Of a stretch of DNA of 64,000 bases, positions 1 to 12,049 are shown one piece after another. How positions within the stretch are numbered: position 1 is the first letter of the stretch; every line of letters starts with the position of its first letter. The notes beneath the pieces are model-generated. The model was given only the letters and a program-made list of their open reading frames with translations, had not been told where the DNA came from and did no database searches. The stretch is taken from positions 6,927,281 to 6,991,280 of the forward strand of contig NC_054559.1 of assembly GCF_017654505.1 (NCBI RefSeq), in the 5' to 3' direction. Source of the DNA: Polyodon spathula. Lineage: Eukaryota > Chordata > Actinopteri > Acipenseriformes > Polyodontidae. The position numbers and the translations under genes are program-made.

Positions 1-757
1 CGTCGAACCATTTATATTATTAATGTAGAGTCTCACTTCATGAAGATAATTCTCAATCAATTATACAAAAAGTTATATTACATGCAGAACTCCATAAAAG
101 AAAGATGGAGGGAGGACGTGATGTACTACATAGGGCATCGCAGTGATTCCAGCCTGTTCCACCCTGGTGATGACCTCATAATTAAAAGAAATAGAAAAAA
201 AAACATGCATAATAAAAACAGCCAAACCACTAAAGACAGTATTTACCTGCAAGATGCTTTCCAAACAAGCCAAATTTAGCTGGAAAACAGCACTGACAGG
301 GGGAGTAAGTAGCCTATAAAAGTCACATGCGTGACGCATGCATTGCCTCTTAAATGTTACCTCAAGCTCAATGAACAAATAAAATGTGAATTTGTATAAT
401 TTTTGTTTAAGAAAATCTATATTTTATTGGTGTTCTGGTACTTTCAAATTTAGAGCCACACCATTGATTATAACCCTGCCAAATACAAATGAATTTGCTT
501 TCCAATCTGTTTGATGACCTCTGTCCAAAGTGCTTGAATTAAAATACGAGTGTGTATAGAAGTCATTACTACATGATTGACAGGGCCACCCTGCCAGAGG
601 CTCATGAAGGAAAGAGATTGGGGTAAAGGGAGAATAAAGGAAAAAGTCTAAGAAGCAGTCTAAAGTTTGTATTTGATACAATAAAAGTATTTGTATGCTA
701 CAACACGGCTCCCTGTGAATCATCCTTGTCTGACTGACTTCTTTTCCGATCTCATAT

Positions 758-1185
758 TGTGGCAGGCTGTAGAGTGGATAGAGGCCCAGAGACAGTTCAA
801 AAAAAAAAAAAAACTATTTTATTATAAATAAACACAAAAATGAAAGCGCGCAAGGGCAAAATAAAAAAATCTTCAAACACAAATAGAAAGACAACAAAAC
901 AAAACTTACAAAAAAAAAAGGTTTCCAGGCTGGGCAATGCCTTCACTGGAATCAAACTTTCAAAAAAATACAAACAACAAAACACCAACCTGCTTCCTCA
1001 GCTCCCTCCTCCCAAATGAGAAGTAGTGGCCTCCTTTTATGTCAGGTGGCTGGGCGCTGATTGATCATTAATTAAACTAATCATCTAATCAACCCCAGCC
1101 ACCTGAACACAATGAACCCAGGCAGGTAGGGGAATTTAACCCCATCCCTGCCAATTTCTAAAGGGCAGAGCTGTGCTCTGCCACA
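758..1185 (-). mobile_element. Solo LTR, TGTGGCAG family (copy 1)
   Basis: The segment opens with TGTGGCAG and closes with CTGCCACA, the inverted TG...CA ends of an LTR. On the minus strand there is a TATA-like box near 1036-1043 and an AATAAA near 821-827, so transcription would run leftward. It is clearly related to 18442-18910: both share the 'CAGGCTGGGCA.TGCCTTCACTG' core and the 'GGAA.TTAACCCCATCCCTGCCAA' block. Flanks are catat and catgc, possibly a decayed 5-bp target duplication. No internal retroelement genes adjoin it, so it is read as a solo LTR. Confidence 0.7.
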
Positions 1186-1467
1186 CATGCAAAAACTAAG
1201 TCAAGTAGATACATGTTTTAGCTATTCCCTCTATCAGTGTTACTGTAATTTCCATAAACAGGTTGATAGAATAAATGAGTGTAAGCTTTTGGACTGCATC
1301 TATTATTGTTTGTATTTACAGTAAATAAACAGTATAATTGCAATTTTTCACTTTTATTGTTCAAACACATCCCCCATGAGACGTGACAAAACGTTTTTAC
1401 TATGAGAAAAGTACACCTTAATCTAAAAGTTCTTGTAATTTCATTCAATTCTTTAATAGGATGTACC

Positions 1468-1516
<49 letters not shown>

Positions 1517-2720
1517 GTATGTATTTAATCTGTTAGAACATAAATAAACCATTTGACATAAACAGTTCTGCTCAAATAGGAAATAGGGAGAGTAAAAAAT
1601 GTGTGTTTTAAGGGGTTGTTTGCACCTCTAGGAAAATGAAATATACACAGCCTTTTATAAAAATCTCCCCTGGAATGAACATAAAAACATCAGTGCTATC
1701 AACCTTTCACCCCCTCACCCTTCACAGGCAATAAACTCATTGTGTCTGGTGTTCAAACAGACAGACAGACATACAGACAGAGGGCTTCATTCTCCAGTGC
1801 TGTCATACTCTGTCCATGAATTTCTAAATATTCCCACAGGGGTGCTGTTACTTTCCTCTTATTACCCATGATCCAATATACAATGGGGTCAAGTATCTTA
1901 AAGTTAAAAAGTTAAATAATTAAATAAACTGAATAATGAAATAGTAAAAAATACATAAGACCATACAATAGTTGCACAGAAGTTCCATGTATGTACAATC
2001 TGATTCAGTCCACTTGTAAATGTCCACTCCTGTGATGAAAGGCTCTCATTGTCCTTAGTCACGATTCAGTATCTCTGAAATTCATAGCACAACACACCAA
2101 TAATATTCAATCATTTTGGTCTGGACATGGAAACCCGGTTCCAGATTGGAGCATTAAAATACTGGGCAGGAGTCATTTTGGTTGAAGCGATGGGTTCCTA
2201 TGTTGAGGCAGTGTGTACCATCATTGTCAGTGTGGCTCCCATATGGCTTTCATATCTCCTTCTACTTCTGAAGAAACAATTCACAGTTAGTTAGACATCC
2301 GGCATGTACTTAATCTACCAGAACCCCTTTAAAGAGTATGTACCTTTGAGAATAGGGATAACATGGACCTCCTTGATACATAAGCCTCCTGGCATATCAT
2401 ATTTAGGGATTGTCTGACTAGACCATGAGAAGCTTATGGCTACTATTCTGTCAGTTCATAAGAATGATTTAACTGCTATGGCTTCTCTCACTATACAATA
2501 TCAGGTCTCAGCAAACCTTGCGTGTCCTCTACGTTGCCCTCCAGCTCCGCTTCTCCTGGCATTGCTATGATAAGTCCAATACTGTATGAGCCAGAGGCTG
2601 ATCATGGGAAATGGCTAGTTTCCAGTGGCAGTAAAGTAGAGTGGAGACAGGCCAATTGTCTGGTGCGCTCCTCTGGAATGTCCCATGCAATAGCGCCAGT
2701 GTCAGCTGGTGAGGAAGCTC
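1186..2720. other. Flank/possible 3' UTR of prr35, with (AAT)n at 1469-1514
   Basis: No protein-coding signal is visible here. The part next to 2720 is downstream of the prr35 stop on the minus strand and could be its 3' UTR. The first AATAAA found on that strand is at about 1358-1353, next to the solo LTR; this is only a candidate. An (AAT)n microsatellite of about 45 bp sits at 1469-1514 and a short CAGA-type run near 1758-1780. Confidence 0.4.
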
Positions 2721-5548
2721 CTAGGGGTCAGCACTAAGGGGGTTGTGTGGGCAAAGAGTCTCCCCTGAAAGATCTCTGGAAGAGGGTCGCTTCATTCTCT
2801 TGGAGCAGGGGGTGAACTCTGTGAAGACCAGGGAGGTGGAGCGACCATCAGCACACAGCAGCACGCTGGAGTCTGCCTCGCATTTCGTAGTCCGGCTGGA
2901 CCACAGGACCTCAGGAGGGGGTGGTCGTAGCTCACTGGGCGAGACCACCTCTGTCTTCACCACAGCTCCCAGGCTCAGCTCAGACGCACGGCTCATTTTG
3001 ATCATCAGTTTAAGAGACTGACTCGGAGACTTCTGCGGCAGACCCTCTGACTCGCTCTCTACTGCTTTCTCTTCTTCCTCCTCCTCTGTTTCCTCTGGGA
3101 GACATCCTTTGCCCTGAGACTGTTGATCTTTGTCAGCCCCCGGTGGTTCCACAGTCTTCTTGACAGAGAGATCCAGGGGTCCTTCTGGCTGCCTGGTTGT
3201 CTTCTCAAGTGCCTGGTGGATGTGTGACAACTCACTGCGGATCTTGCAGAGATGCTCTATCAGGTAGCGTTGTCCTGGGACATTATCTTGTACCAGATTA
3301 GCAATCTTTCTCTCTGCCTCCTGGTACTCCTGCAGTGCTTTCGAGAGATCCCCCAGCAGGACCGCTGACTTGTCCAGTTTATCCCGCCTACCTGCTCCGT
3401 TCTCCACTGCCTTGCCAGACTTCAAGGGGGAGAGAGGTCTGGGATGGAGAGTTGCTTTCTCCTGGTTCTCGGCCTGGTACTTTCTGTGTTCTGGGTACAA
3501 CTGTTCTGGAGGCAAGGACTTGTGGAGAGCTGTTTGAAAACTGCCAAGAAGAAATAGAGACATTATAAAATTGCAATAAACTCTATTCACATAGGTGGGG
3601 ATTCAAAAATACAGCACCTGCTTTATTTCCTTGTTCAAAGACGACATTCATTGAAATGTATTAGAAGTGCAGGTAATATGTGTGTCACATTACAGGCATT
3701 CAGAGTTTTAGAACAAGGTTCTAGTTCTTTTTTTTTAATGCAGTGGTGCATTCAGGAGGCAAACAGGAAAATAGCACCAGGAAAATAATGTGCCATGCTG
3801 TGTTTATTGATTGAATCATGTTAGATTCCCCTCTCCCATAAGTGTCCCCAAATGAAACGCATTATTCTTGACCTGAAACAATACAATCCTGCTGTCTGGA
3901 ACAGAAATGGGCAATTGAAGCCATCAGTGCAAATACCTCTCACTTGTTTATTAAGTAGATGTTTTTGTGTCTATCATGGCAGCTTAGTGATTGATGTGCT
4001 TGTTTTGTGTTATGGGTGACTGTTGCCCACACTTAATTGATACCACTAAACTCTTGTGGCCAAAGAACCCTGATTCAAACCCAGCATCCTGTCATGCAAT
4101 CTATCCCAGTAGCAGCAGCTTCAGGTTCTATGGGGATGCTGAGGTACTCACCTGCTGTGGAAGAGTTGGCCTGCAGCAGTGGAAAATGTTGGGTTGCCCT
4201 GGAGGTTCTTCAAGAGGTCCAGTGTGCACCCCAAGTGAGACTTCTTCTCTAGAGGGGTTTCCTCACTCTCTAGGGGCACCCCAATGCGCTTGCTTCCTGT
4301 CTTTCTCAGTGATGTCACTTCCACCACAGCCTTGTGGCTCCAGCTTCCCGCTTTGCCAGGTGCTTGGAGCTTCTCCTCTACTGTACTGTAGCCAGCCTCT
4401 GAGGATAATGCCACCTGATGGTGGGCAGACCACACTGCTGGGTGTGGGATGGCAGTGGCAGTGGTGGGACGCAGTGTTGGCACTTTCCAGAGTCTGATTT
4501 TGGATGGGAAGGTAGGGGGCGGGTTGGGTTCCATATTGGCTGGGGAGGATTGGCCTGGTTTAGCTCCCTTTCCAGGGTCCTGAGCAGAACTAAAAGCATG
4601 TTCACAGAGGAGCGGGTAGTAGAAGCGGGGTGGCAGGATGGTCCGATCTGCTTGCTGGAGTGCGGTGGAGGGAGTTTGCATGAGCTGGGCAGCCGATGCC
4701 AAGAAGGGCAGCGGGGCAAGTTGGGCATGAGCTACTGTAGGGTTGCTGTAGGAGAACAAGCCTGGGCTCAGAGGGTAGCTGACCCCCAGGACTGACAGAT
4801 TAAGTCTGGAAGGGTCCTGGCAGTCTGCAAACGTTGGGGGTGGAGGATAGCAAGGTATGGATCCCCCGTCAGGACATGGTAGTGAACCCTCAGGGTTACT
4901 CTTCCTGTGTCTGGTAGCCAGTAGACGCCACTGCTCTGAAAGTAGGCTGGGGTCCCTTTGACAGTTCTTGGAAAGCTTGTAGTGCTTCAGTTTGGCCTCC
5001 ATTTCCCTGGCATTGATGTGCTGATCCTCCAAGGAGAAGACATCCGTGATCACAAAATCTGCCTCTGCTTGCTTGCCGTCTTTGTTGCTGCTGCTGCTAC
5101 TGTGAGGTTCCTCCTGGTCCTCTTTGGAAGTTGGAGCCCCCCCTTCTTTATACTCCTCCCCCTTGTCTGGATCCTCCCTCTCTCCCCTGAGGTGGTCGTC
5201 CTGCAGGGCTTCCCTGGCTGGTGCGTTGTTGCCATGGGTGAGTTCTGCCTCACCTCTCCCCCTCAGGAGGGTCCCAGGAGGGAGTGGGCAGAGTTGGTCA
5301 GGCTGCAGGATATTTCCCTTTTTGTAGGGCCAGTCAGACTCGATGAGCAGGGAGAGTGAATTCTTGCACAGACTGTACTTCATGTGGTTATAGAGGTGGG
5401 ATTTCTCCATGCAGGTGAAGGGGCACTGGAAACACTTGTAGTTGTAAGGCTTGCCCCATGGCCGGGGGATGTAATGGGGCTTCTTTGGCTTACGCTCCTT
5501 ATGCTTGTAAACCGAGCTGATCTTGCAGCTGAGATCTTCTTTCGGCAT
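2721..5548 (-). CDS. prr35: PRR35-like zinc-finger protein (two coding exons)
   Basis: The spliced CDS uses exons 5548-4152 and 3540-2721, giving 738 residues and a TAG stop. The start ATG (5548-5546) lies in CAGCCATGC; the open frame before it looks like intron or 5' UTR. The N-terminus carries RKPKKPHYIPRPWGKPYNYK, then C39-X2-C42-X12-H55-X5-C61, the atypical finger shared by ZNF750 and PRR35. The Trp in that block and the SLCKNSLSLL run after the finger favour PRR35. The middle is Pro/Ser-rich. Exon 2 has a helical Lys/Glu-rich stretch (about 530-580), a PLDLS motif at 587-591 (the CtBP-binding consensus), then an acidic tract at about 616-634. The family suggests a nuclear transcription regulator with co-repressor recruitment; that role is inferred. 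Length is somewhat above the roughly 570 residues I remember for the mammalian protein. No frameshift or stop interrupts it. Confidence 0.88.
3541..4151 (-). other. prr35 intron, 611 bp
   Basis: On the minus strand the donor is CAG|GTGAGTACC (intron begins at 4151) and the acceptor is TTTCTTCTTGGCAG|TTTT (intron ends at 3541). The first exon leaves two bases and the next supplies one, making an AGT Ser codon at residue 466, so the reading frame is preserved. The intron contains no recognisable gene or repeat. Confidence 0.85.
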
Positions 5549-7080
5549 GGCTGGGAATGTAAACTGTGTGAGACAAACTGTAATATTCAGCACTAAAACA
5601 GGATGCAGTTAAGGGTTTCCATGTGCTGGAATCCAAACTGACAATAGAGGGAACGCCCTCCTGAGATGAGAAGTCTGGCAGGCTCTGGAAGTCACTGCTT
5701 CAGTCTAGTGTTCTATACAGGTAGTATCAATCATGGTGGATAAGGTGGTTTGTGAAGGATAAGGGAATAGGTTCATTCTCATGAGGGACATTTTTTTGTT
5801 TTGTTTTGCTGTTTATGTGGTGAAATCCAGATGTGCTGTCCAAGGAAATAGGAAAAAAAATTGTCAGTCAAGATTCACTCAAAAGGGAAATTTAGGTTTG
5901 CATCATATGGATACTTTCTCACATATAAAACCTTACATGACATACATACAATCAGAACCTACATATTGGGAAATAATGAATGACAGTATTGATGCGGTTG
6001 TAAGTGCTATCTGATCTCAGCTGGTACAGCTGCTGGTTTAAGTTTCGTGTCGGGTGCATGTGTTTTAAATATAATGTAAAGAACTGGCTTTGAAACTGCT
6101 TGCCTGGAATTTTACTGGAACACAAAAAGAAAAGGAAAGAAGCTAGTGATTTGCATACAGTCTTGTGTGTTGCTGGGCAGCGCTGCCATTAACCTATTTG
6201 CAGGGTGGCCAGGCTGTTCTCACTGTAGAACCCGTTATTTCCAGTGCTGTACCAGGCGCTAGGAGGGGGCGGGCTGGGCTGGGAGCAGGCAGGCAGGCCT
6301 CAGGGAGCCTGCACCTGTGCTGGGGATTTTTCCCTGTTGGGCTGCAGCGTGCTGGTGATAGTGTGAGTGAGGACTCCCTAGAGTCAGCCTCCTGGCTGGG
6401 AGAGAACAGGGTGAGGAGGATGGCAGCTGGTAAGAGAGGCTGGCAGAGTGCCCAGGGGGCATCGTTAGTGAAGGGGCTGCAGGATCTGGGCCAGGGTTGG
6501 GGGTGGGGGTGGCATCTCATAGGGTACCAGACTTTTTGGGGATATGTTTCACTTTATTTCAAATTGACTCCCAGACTCTCAGTACTCTTTAGTTCACAGT
6601 CGTTATTCAGACTTGTCTAACATACATAAAATTACTGTAATTTCCAAATGCAACTTTATTACACAATATATTTTACTATTACTGCAGACAGTGACAATTT
6701 AATTTACCATTATTATTTTTTACTGCAAGTTATACAGTGGGCCATGAGTCAAACAAAATTTCCCTTGTCATGTGAGGCGGAGGTGAACCAAAGGCATGCA
6801 AAGCTACTGAATTTATCCTGTACATTAATTGGCTCCCTTTCACTGTCAAGATAAATGAACACATTATTGAAAATATAGGAAGAAACAAGTGCTCCCAAAA
6901 TGGGATTTAAAATACACAGAAATGAGATGGACTTCAGCACTGTGCTCCAATGAAGATGACACACAATGCTGGTTGAGTCACCCACCACACCAGCTACACA
7001 TATCGAAACTAAAGTTAATCGCAATCCCAAATTGTGCCCATGTCGAAAGGTAAATTTAACATTGTATAAGGTAATTTAAC
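5549..7080. other. Upstream of prr35; GC-richer patch at 6240-6520
   Basis: No coding exon is recognised. A possible splice acceptor (TTACATTCCCAG) sits only two bases before the prr35 ATG, so the true first exon may lie farther right as a non-coding 5' UTR exon. The patch 6240-6520 is G-rich and contains GGGGGCGGGC, an Sp1-like site, but has few CpGs. It is a possible promoter-proximal region, without further support. Confidence 0.3.
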
Positions 7081-7104
7081 CAATTCTTTGAAGAGGAAGA
7101 ACTC

Positions 7105-7185
7105 ATGAAACCAATACGAGTATTGAACCCACAATCCTGGGTGAAGTCCCCTGCTCTACCAACAGAGCTTACTATACAGCTTGCT
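7105..7185 (-). repeat. tRNA-like SINE head/pseudo-tRNA
   Basis: Read on the minus strand this resembles a tRNA: TAAGCTCTGTTGGTAGAGC forms a D-arm with A-box spacing, and GGGTTCAATAC about 30 bases later is a B-box. The anticodon stem and acceptor stem do not pair convincingly, so it is not called a functional tRNA. It is most likely a decayed tRNA-derived SINE head. The B-box overlaps a short palindrome, CAATACGAGTATTG, at 7112-7125. Confidence 0.5.
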
Positions 7186-7299
7186 TAACAAGTAGTCCAA
7201 ATGCTCACCCATACTGGCATTCACCTTGTGGACATAACCAACTGTATTCAAGTACAAGAAAAGGCTGAAACAATGCTTTGGTTACACACAAAAATAAAA

Positions 7300-7500
7300 A
7301 AGAAGTCTCACCTTTCTCTCACCTAATTTTGATAGTATCTTTTGGGCAATTTGGGTTTACATGTAGTTTTCTTTTAAGAGACATTCCTCAAAATTGAAAT
7401 GGCCTAATTAATATTAAAATATGGGAAGGTATATTTAAATGTTTCTGTCAGTGTTCCAATTTGGCCTTGTGGGTCTTGTGATATCATGCAGCTTTCTTAA
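7300..7500. repeat. Dispersed repeat B, copy 1
   Basis: This segment matches 23870-24100 in the same orientation. Shared landmarks in order are AAGTCTCACCTTT..CTCAC, TTTTCTTTTA, CCTAATTAATATTAAAAT, ATTTAAATGTTTCTGTC, TTGGCCT, TGATATCAT and CTTTCTTAAA. The element type is unknown. Its right end runs directly into the 25-bp tandem array. Confidence 0.65.
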
Positions 7501-8505
7501 AATGTGTTTCTTACACTGGGTTTACTAGATGTTTACTAGACGTTTCTTACACTGGGTTTACTAGATGTTTCTTACACTGGGTTTACTAGACGTTTACTAG
7601 ATGTTTCTTACACTGTGTTTACTGGATGTTTCCTACTGGGTTTACTAGATGTTTCTTACACTGGGTTTACTAGATGTTTCTTACACTGGGTTTACTAGAT
7701 GTTTCTTACACTGGGTTTACTAGACATTTACTAGATGTTTCTTACACTGTGTTTACTAGACGTTTCCTACTGGGTTTACTAGATGTTTCTTACACTGGGT
7801 TTACGAGACATTTCTTACACTGTGTTTACTAGATGTTTCTTACACTGGGTTTACGAGACATTTCTTACACTGGGTTTACTAGATGTTTCTTACACTGGGT
7901 TTACTAGACATTTACTAGATGTTTCTTACACTGTGTTTACTAGATGTTTCTTACACTGGGTTTACTAGATGTTTCTTACACTGGGTTTATTAGACTTTTT
8001 TACAGTGGGTTTACTAGACGTTTACTAGACGTTTCTTACACTGTGTTTACTATATGTTTCTTACACTGGGTTTACTAGATGTTTCTTACACTGGGTTCAT
8101 TAGACGTTTACTGGACGTTTCTTACACTGGGTTTACTAGACGTTTACTAGATGTTTCTTACACTGGGTTTACTAGATGTTTACTAGATGTTTCTTACACT
8201 GGGTTTACTAGATGTTTCTTACACTGGGTTTATTAGACGTTTACTGGACATTTCTTATACTGGGTTTACTAGACGTCTACTATATGTTTCTTATACTGGG
8301 TTTACTAGATGTTTCTTACACTGGGTTTATTAGATGTTTTTTACACTGGGTTTACTAGACGTTTACTAATCGTTTCTTACACTTGGTTTACTAGATGTTT
8401 CTTACACTGGGTTTACTAGATGTTTCTTACACTGGGTTTACTAGACATTTACTAGATGTTTCTTACACTGGGTTTACTAGACATTTACTAGATGTTTCTT
8501 ACAAT
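7500..8505. repeat. Minisatellite, about 25-bp unit, roughly 1 kb
   Basis: The unit is close to TTTCTTACACTGGGTTTACTAGATG, with shorter ACGTTTACTAG-type insert units mixed in to give a higher-order pattern. About 40 partial and complete units are visible. Three open frames across the array encode repetitive peptides (LGLLDVSYTGFT-like) and are by-products of the repeat, not genes. The array starts at the end of repeat B. Confidence 0.95.
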
Positions 8506-9596
8506 TCTGAACCTTATGATAGTCTACAAACAGAGCTAAAATCCAGCACTTTAGGTTATGATATAAAAAATATCAAGTCAAAACGTTTAGTAGAGTACAT
8601 TTTCAAAATACTGGTAGTAAATCTACAATAGTCATCCATCCTCAATGGAATCCCAATGAAACACCATGTTTAAGGCCTGTCAAGGGACCCATGGACTTTA
8701 TGGAAACTGTCCTAATTAAAGCTATCAGAGTTGTTTTTTGAAGGCCCTTGGGAGTTCAGAGCATGTTGTTCTTGGGAATGTGTAACATTGAGACTGCAGA
8801 TGCAGGCGTTAATAGATTCAGGGGTGGCTTTAATGATGAAGGTGACTTTACACTGCCGTCAATGCGAGCATATCTGAACTGGAAGAAAGTGTCCTTAATT
8901 GTGAGGTGGCCTTTATACTGAGGTGGCCTAAGCCAGGTTTTACTGTACACACACGCTGCCTGATATCTTTAACTGTGCATACAACTGTGGCTGCTGAAAT
9001 GCACTGTGACAACCTGTGCCCTGAAGGACACTAAGTGCCAATCAGCCCCTAAATGCAGCCGAGCAGCTGAGATCAATAGGAATCATTTTTACAGAGGATT
9101 TTCACTGTCGCCATTGCCCCCCCCCCCCTGCTGTTTTCAAGCTCTTCAGTCTCATTTTAAGCTTTTAGCTGAGTATGCAGACAACACCAATCTGCCCTGG
9201 TGAAACATAAATAACCCCAGTTAACAGGGTACCGCTCTGAAAGCACAAAGGCAGGTCATTGGAGTAGTGCCCAAGTTATGACAAAATGTGTTCATAACAT
9301 TGCTTCATTATTGACGTATTTTATAACAAATATGGGCAATTTTGTCTGTAACAATGCTTGCTAAACTGAGATGTGTGCACATAAGGGGCTTAGTGTCAAC
9401 AAGACTGACGTATATCCTGGTGTTGATATTTTAACCACATACTGTTCTTACTGATTGATTTGCACAGATACTCACACATAGAGAAGGTACAGAAAGTATG
9501 TCTATATAATTCAGCTGAATTGAGTAACAAAATGTAACTATTTCTTTAAAAACATTTAACCAATACTGGAGAATACAGATAAATACAATTATATAT
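8506..9596. other. Unassigned DNA with a TIR-like motif at 8890-8945
   Basis: No gene is seen. Near 8890-8945 the minus strand reads CAGTAAAACCTGGCTTAGG followed by GCCACCTCA, which resembles the terminal inverted repeat of pogo/Tc1-type DNA transposons. No partner end or transposase was found, so this is weak. A C-homopolymer run lies at about 9117-9127. Confidence 0.3.
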
Positions 9597-10177
9597 TGTG
9601 GGGTAGCCAAGACTGACTAGCGGCAGAGACAGCAAACACCCACATACAGAGTTATCATTCAGCGTCTTGGCGCACTTTTATCCTCAAAAAACAAAAGACA
9701 AGAACAAAGTAAATAGTTGAACCAAAATACTATAAACCTTTTTACAAACAGAACAAACCAAAATCCTATCTTCACTTGAAGATACTAACTTCACTGTATT
9801 GAAATCCTTAACTCACACAGGACAGCTAAGCTGTTTTCCTGTTTCAAATACAGTTTATCAATTTAATCCCTCTGTACTTACACTCTCCACACTCAACACT
9901 CCTGCCACATCCCTTTCATCCCTAAGAACAAAAGGACAGTTTATATAGGACAGATAATTGCAAACACTCAATCAATTAACACCCTATCTACCCAATTAGA
10001 CAGGTGTGTTTTCCTTTTTTGGCTAAATGCCACCAGCCCTAAAGGCTTCTGGGAAATGTAGTTTCCCCAGCCACTTCGGCCATGACGCCTATAAGGAACT
10101 ACAAGTTTTTCACCTTAACAGGGGAACACAGATCTTGTCAGCCTCAGATTGACATACTTATTAGCTCTCACTGCCCC

Positions 10178-10180
<3 letters not shown>
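9597..10180 (-). mobile_element. Solo LTR inserted in an (AT)n tract
   Basis: Ends are TGTGGGG and CCCCACA. ATATAT lies directly before the left end (9591-9596) and directly after the right end (10181 on), consistent with a 4-6 bp target duplication within an AT repeat. A TATATAAAC box occurs on the minus strand near 9948, so minus orientation is more likely. No internal retroelement genes flank it. Confidence 0.7.

Positions 10181-10265
<85 letters not shown>
10181..10265. repeat. (AT)n microsatellite
   Basis: About 85 bp of uninterrupted AT dinucleotides, directly adjoining the LTR right end. Confidence 0.98.
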
Positions 10266-10269
<4 letters not shown>

Positions 10270-10514
10270 ACAGCTCAGGAAAGTAGAATACAATGAGCTA
10301 TTGGCCCCTGGAGGACAGTTCTGCGAGTGTCTGCTTGAGCTCCCCTGGACAGTAGGGTCCTCTGTAGCACGATGAGGACAATCTGTCCCTGTCCATTGTG
10401 CCTACTTAATCTTATCACCAGAACCAATGTAACACTCCTTATGGAATCCCCAGTGAAGCCGTTAACTTCATGCAGCCGGGAAGTGAACCAGCAATCCCCT
10501 GACTGCATTACTCA

Positions 10515-10832
10515 TCCTGCACACCCGGTCATGCCTTTACCAGGAAAGCCACTCAACCCTGCACACATCCAATTATGCCTTTACCAGGAGAACTACTAAA
10601 CCCTGCACACACCCAGTTATGCCTTTACCAGGAGAACCACTCAACTCTGCACACACCCAGTTATGCCTTTACGGGAAACCACTCAATCCTGCACACTCCT
10701 GGTCATGCCTTTACCAGGAGAACCACTCAATCCTGCACACTCCCAGTCATGCCTTTACCAGGGGAAACCACTCAAACCTGCACACTCCCGGTCATGCCAT
10801 TACCAGGACAACCACTCCTCCCTGCACAACCC
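10515..10832. repeat. Minisatellite, about 42-44-bp unit, 7 copies
   Basis: The unit runs CACACCCAGTTATGCCTTTACC then AGGAGAACCACTCAACCCTG. Seven copies with scattered substitutions and small indels are present. Overlapping open frames with repeated 'PLPGEPLN' peptides are products of the repeat and are not called as genes. Confidence 0.95.
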
Positions 10833-10964
10833 TGACCCTTCATCAATTTCAATACTTGCAGTTGAAAAGTATTAGAAGATTTACTAAAAACTGTCGTAAT
10901 TCATGAAGAAAATCCCTGAACAGCTTTTGAAATGCAGAGCCTGCTTTAAGTGCTGCTGTGATAT

Positions 10965-11054
10965 GCTGTGATAAGCTACTAACAACCAAACGAGCAAGAT
11001 GGGCCGAATGGCTTCCTCTCGTTTGTAAACTTTCTTATGTTCTTATGTTCTTAT
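10965..11054 (+). mobile_element. 5'-truncated CR1 LINE, 3' tail only
   Basis: This is nearly identical to the 3' terminus of the CR1 at 32690-36374: ATAAGCTACTAACAACCAAA, then GATGGGCCGAATGGC and a tail of TTCTTATG octamers. CR1 retrotransposons typically end in octamer repeats rather than poly(A). Fewer than 100 bp survive, as expected of 5' truncation during reverse transcription. Confidence 0.9.
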
Positions 11055-11967
11055 GATCAATGTCTTTGATGGTACAGCACATTATTGGTTAAGCACACAT
11101 ATTGCCCCCTGAGAGAGAGTCAGCACAGGAGCATCTTCATTAACAGTTTTTTGCACTGCTATTTAAAAAACGTCAAAAGCACTGCATTTTAAAAACATGT
11201 TCCATACTAAAACATTCTTTACAATCCCATGTTGAAAAAACATTCAGATTTGAATCAGTAGCATTCATAAACCAATAAATGGTCATTTTACATCAGCTTC
11301 TGATTGTAATCTTTGATAACCTCCAAGATGCTAAAAGCAGTACCCTCCATACCACACTATAAAATATTCTTCAGCTGATAAAGTACAATGCTACAAAAAA
11401 AGCCCAAAGGGAATTTATTTCCTATCTTCACTGACAAATAAAGTAATCTCAGATAAATAAATAAAAAGCCTGGACTTCACTGGTTCCTTATGACAAAATG
11501 CTGGACAAACACAACTGTACATATTTATTTGGAAATGTATGTTTTTGCTAAATATTAATGACAAATATTTCCATACACTTCATCCATCCCTGAGAGCTAA
11601 TCAACACTATGGTAGGGATGATGCTGGAAAAAAATAATCAACAATTCAAACAAGAAAGTCAAATAGAGGAAAAGATCATTGTGAAAATCACCGATAGTAA
11701 TTGAATTTGAAATCATGCCATGCTCTATATTTGCATGAAGTATGCATGGATGTATTGTATAAACATGCTATTAATGGTGAGATGGTCAAATCTACGGTGC
11801 CAGAACCTTACAACTGGCCACACATTTATTAAAAAGAATATTAAAATAATATTGTTAAAGAAAATCCAAATGACTGTGCAAGCACATGCAACAACAGACT
11901 TTCCAAGATCCAAACCTGAACAAAACTGCACAAACCTGCAAATAATAACATGCATGAAACATGCATG

Positions 11968-12049
<82 letters not shown>

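Noticed and set aside
4418..5359. Plus-strand open frames overlapping prr35
   Set aside because: Antisense to the well-supported prr35 exon; no motifs of their own.
7105..7185. Functional tRNA gene
   Set aside because: A- and B-box-like motifs are present but acceptor and anticodon stems do not pair; called a SINE head instead.
7500..8505. CRISPR array
   Set aside because: Units are head-to-tail without unique spacers, in a vertebrate genome; it is a minisatellite.
7783..8631. Open frames with repeated LGLLDVSYTGFT peptides
   Set aside because: They are translations of the 25-bp minisatellite, not conserved genes.
10575..10906. Pro-rich open frames across 10.5-10.9 kb
   Set aside because: Three overlapping frames all translate the same 42-44-bp tandem repeat.
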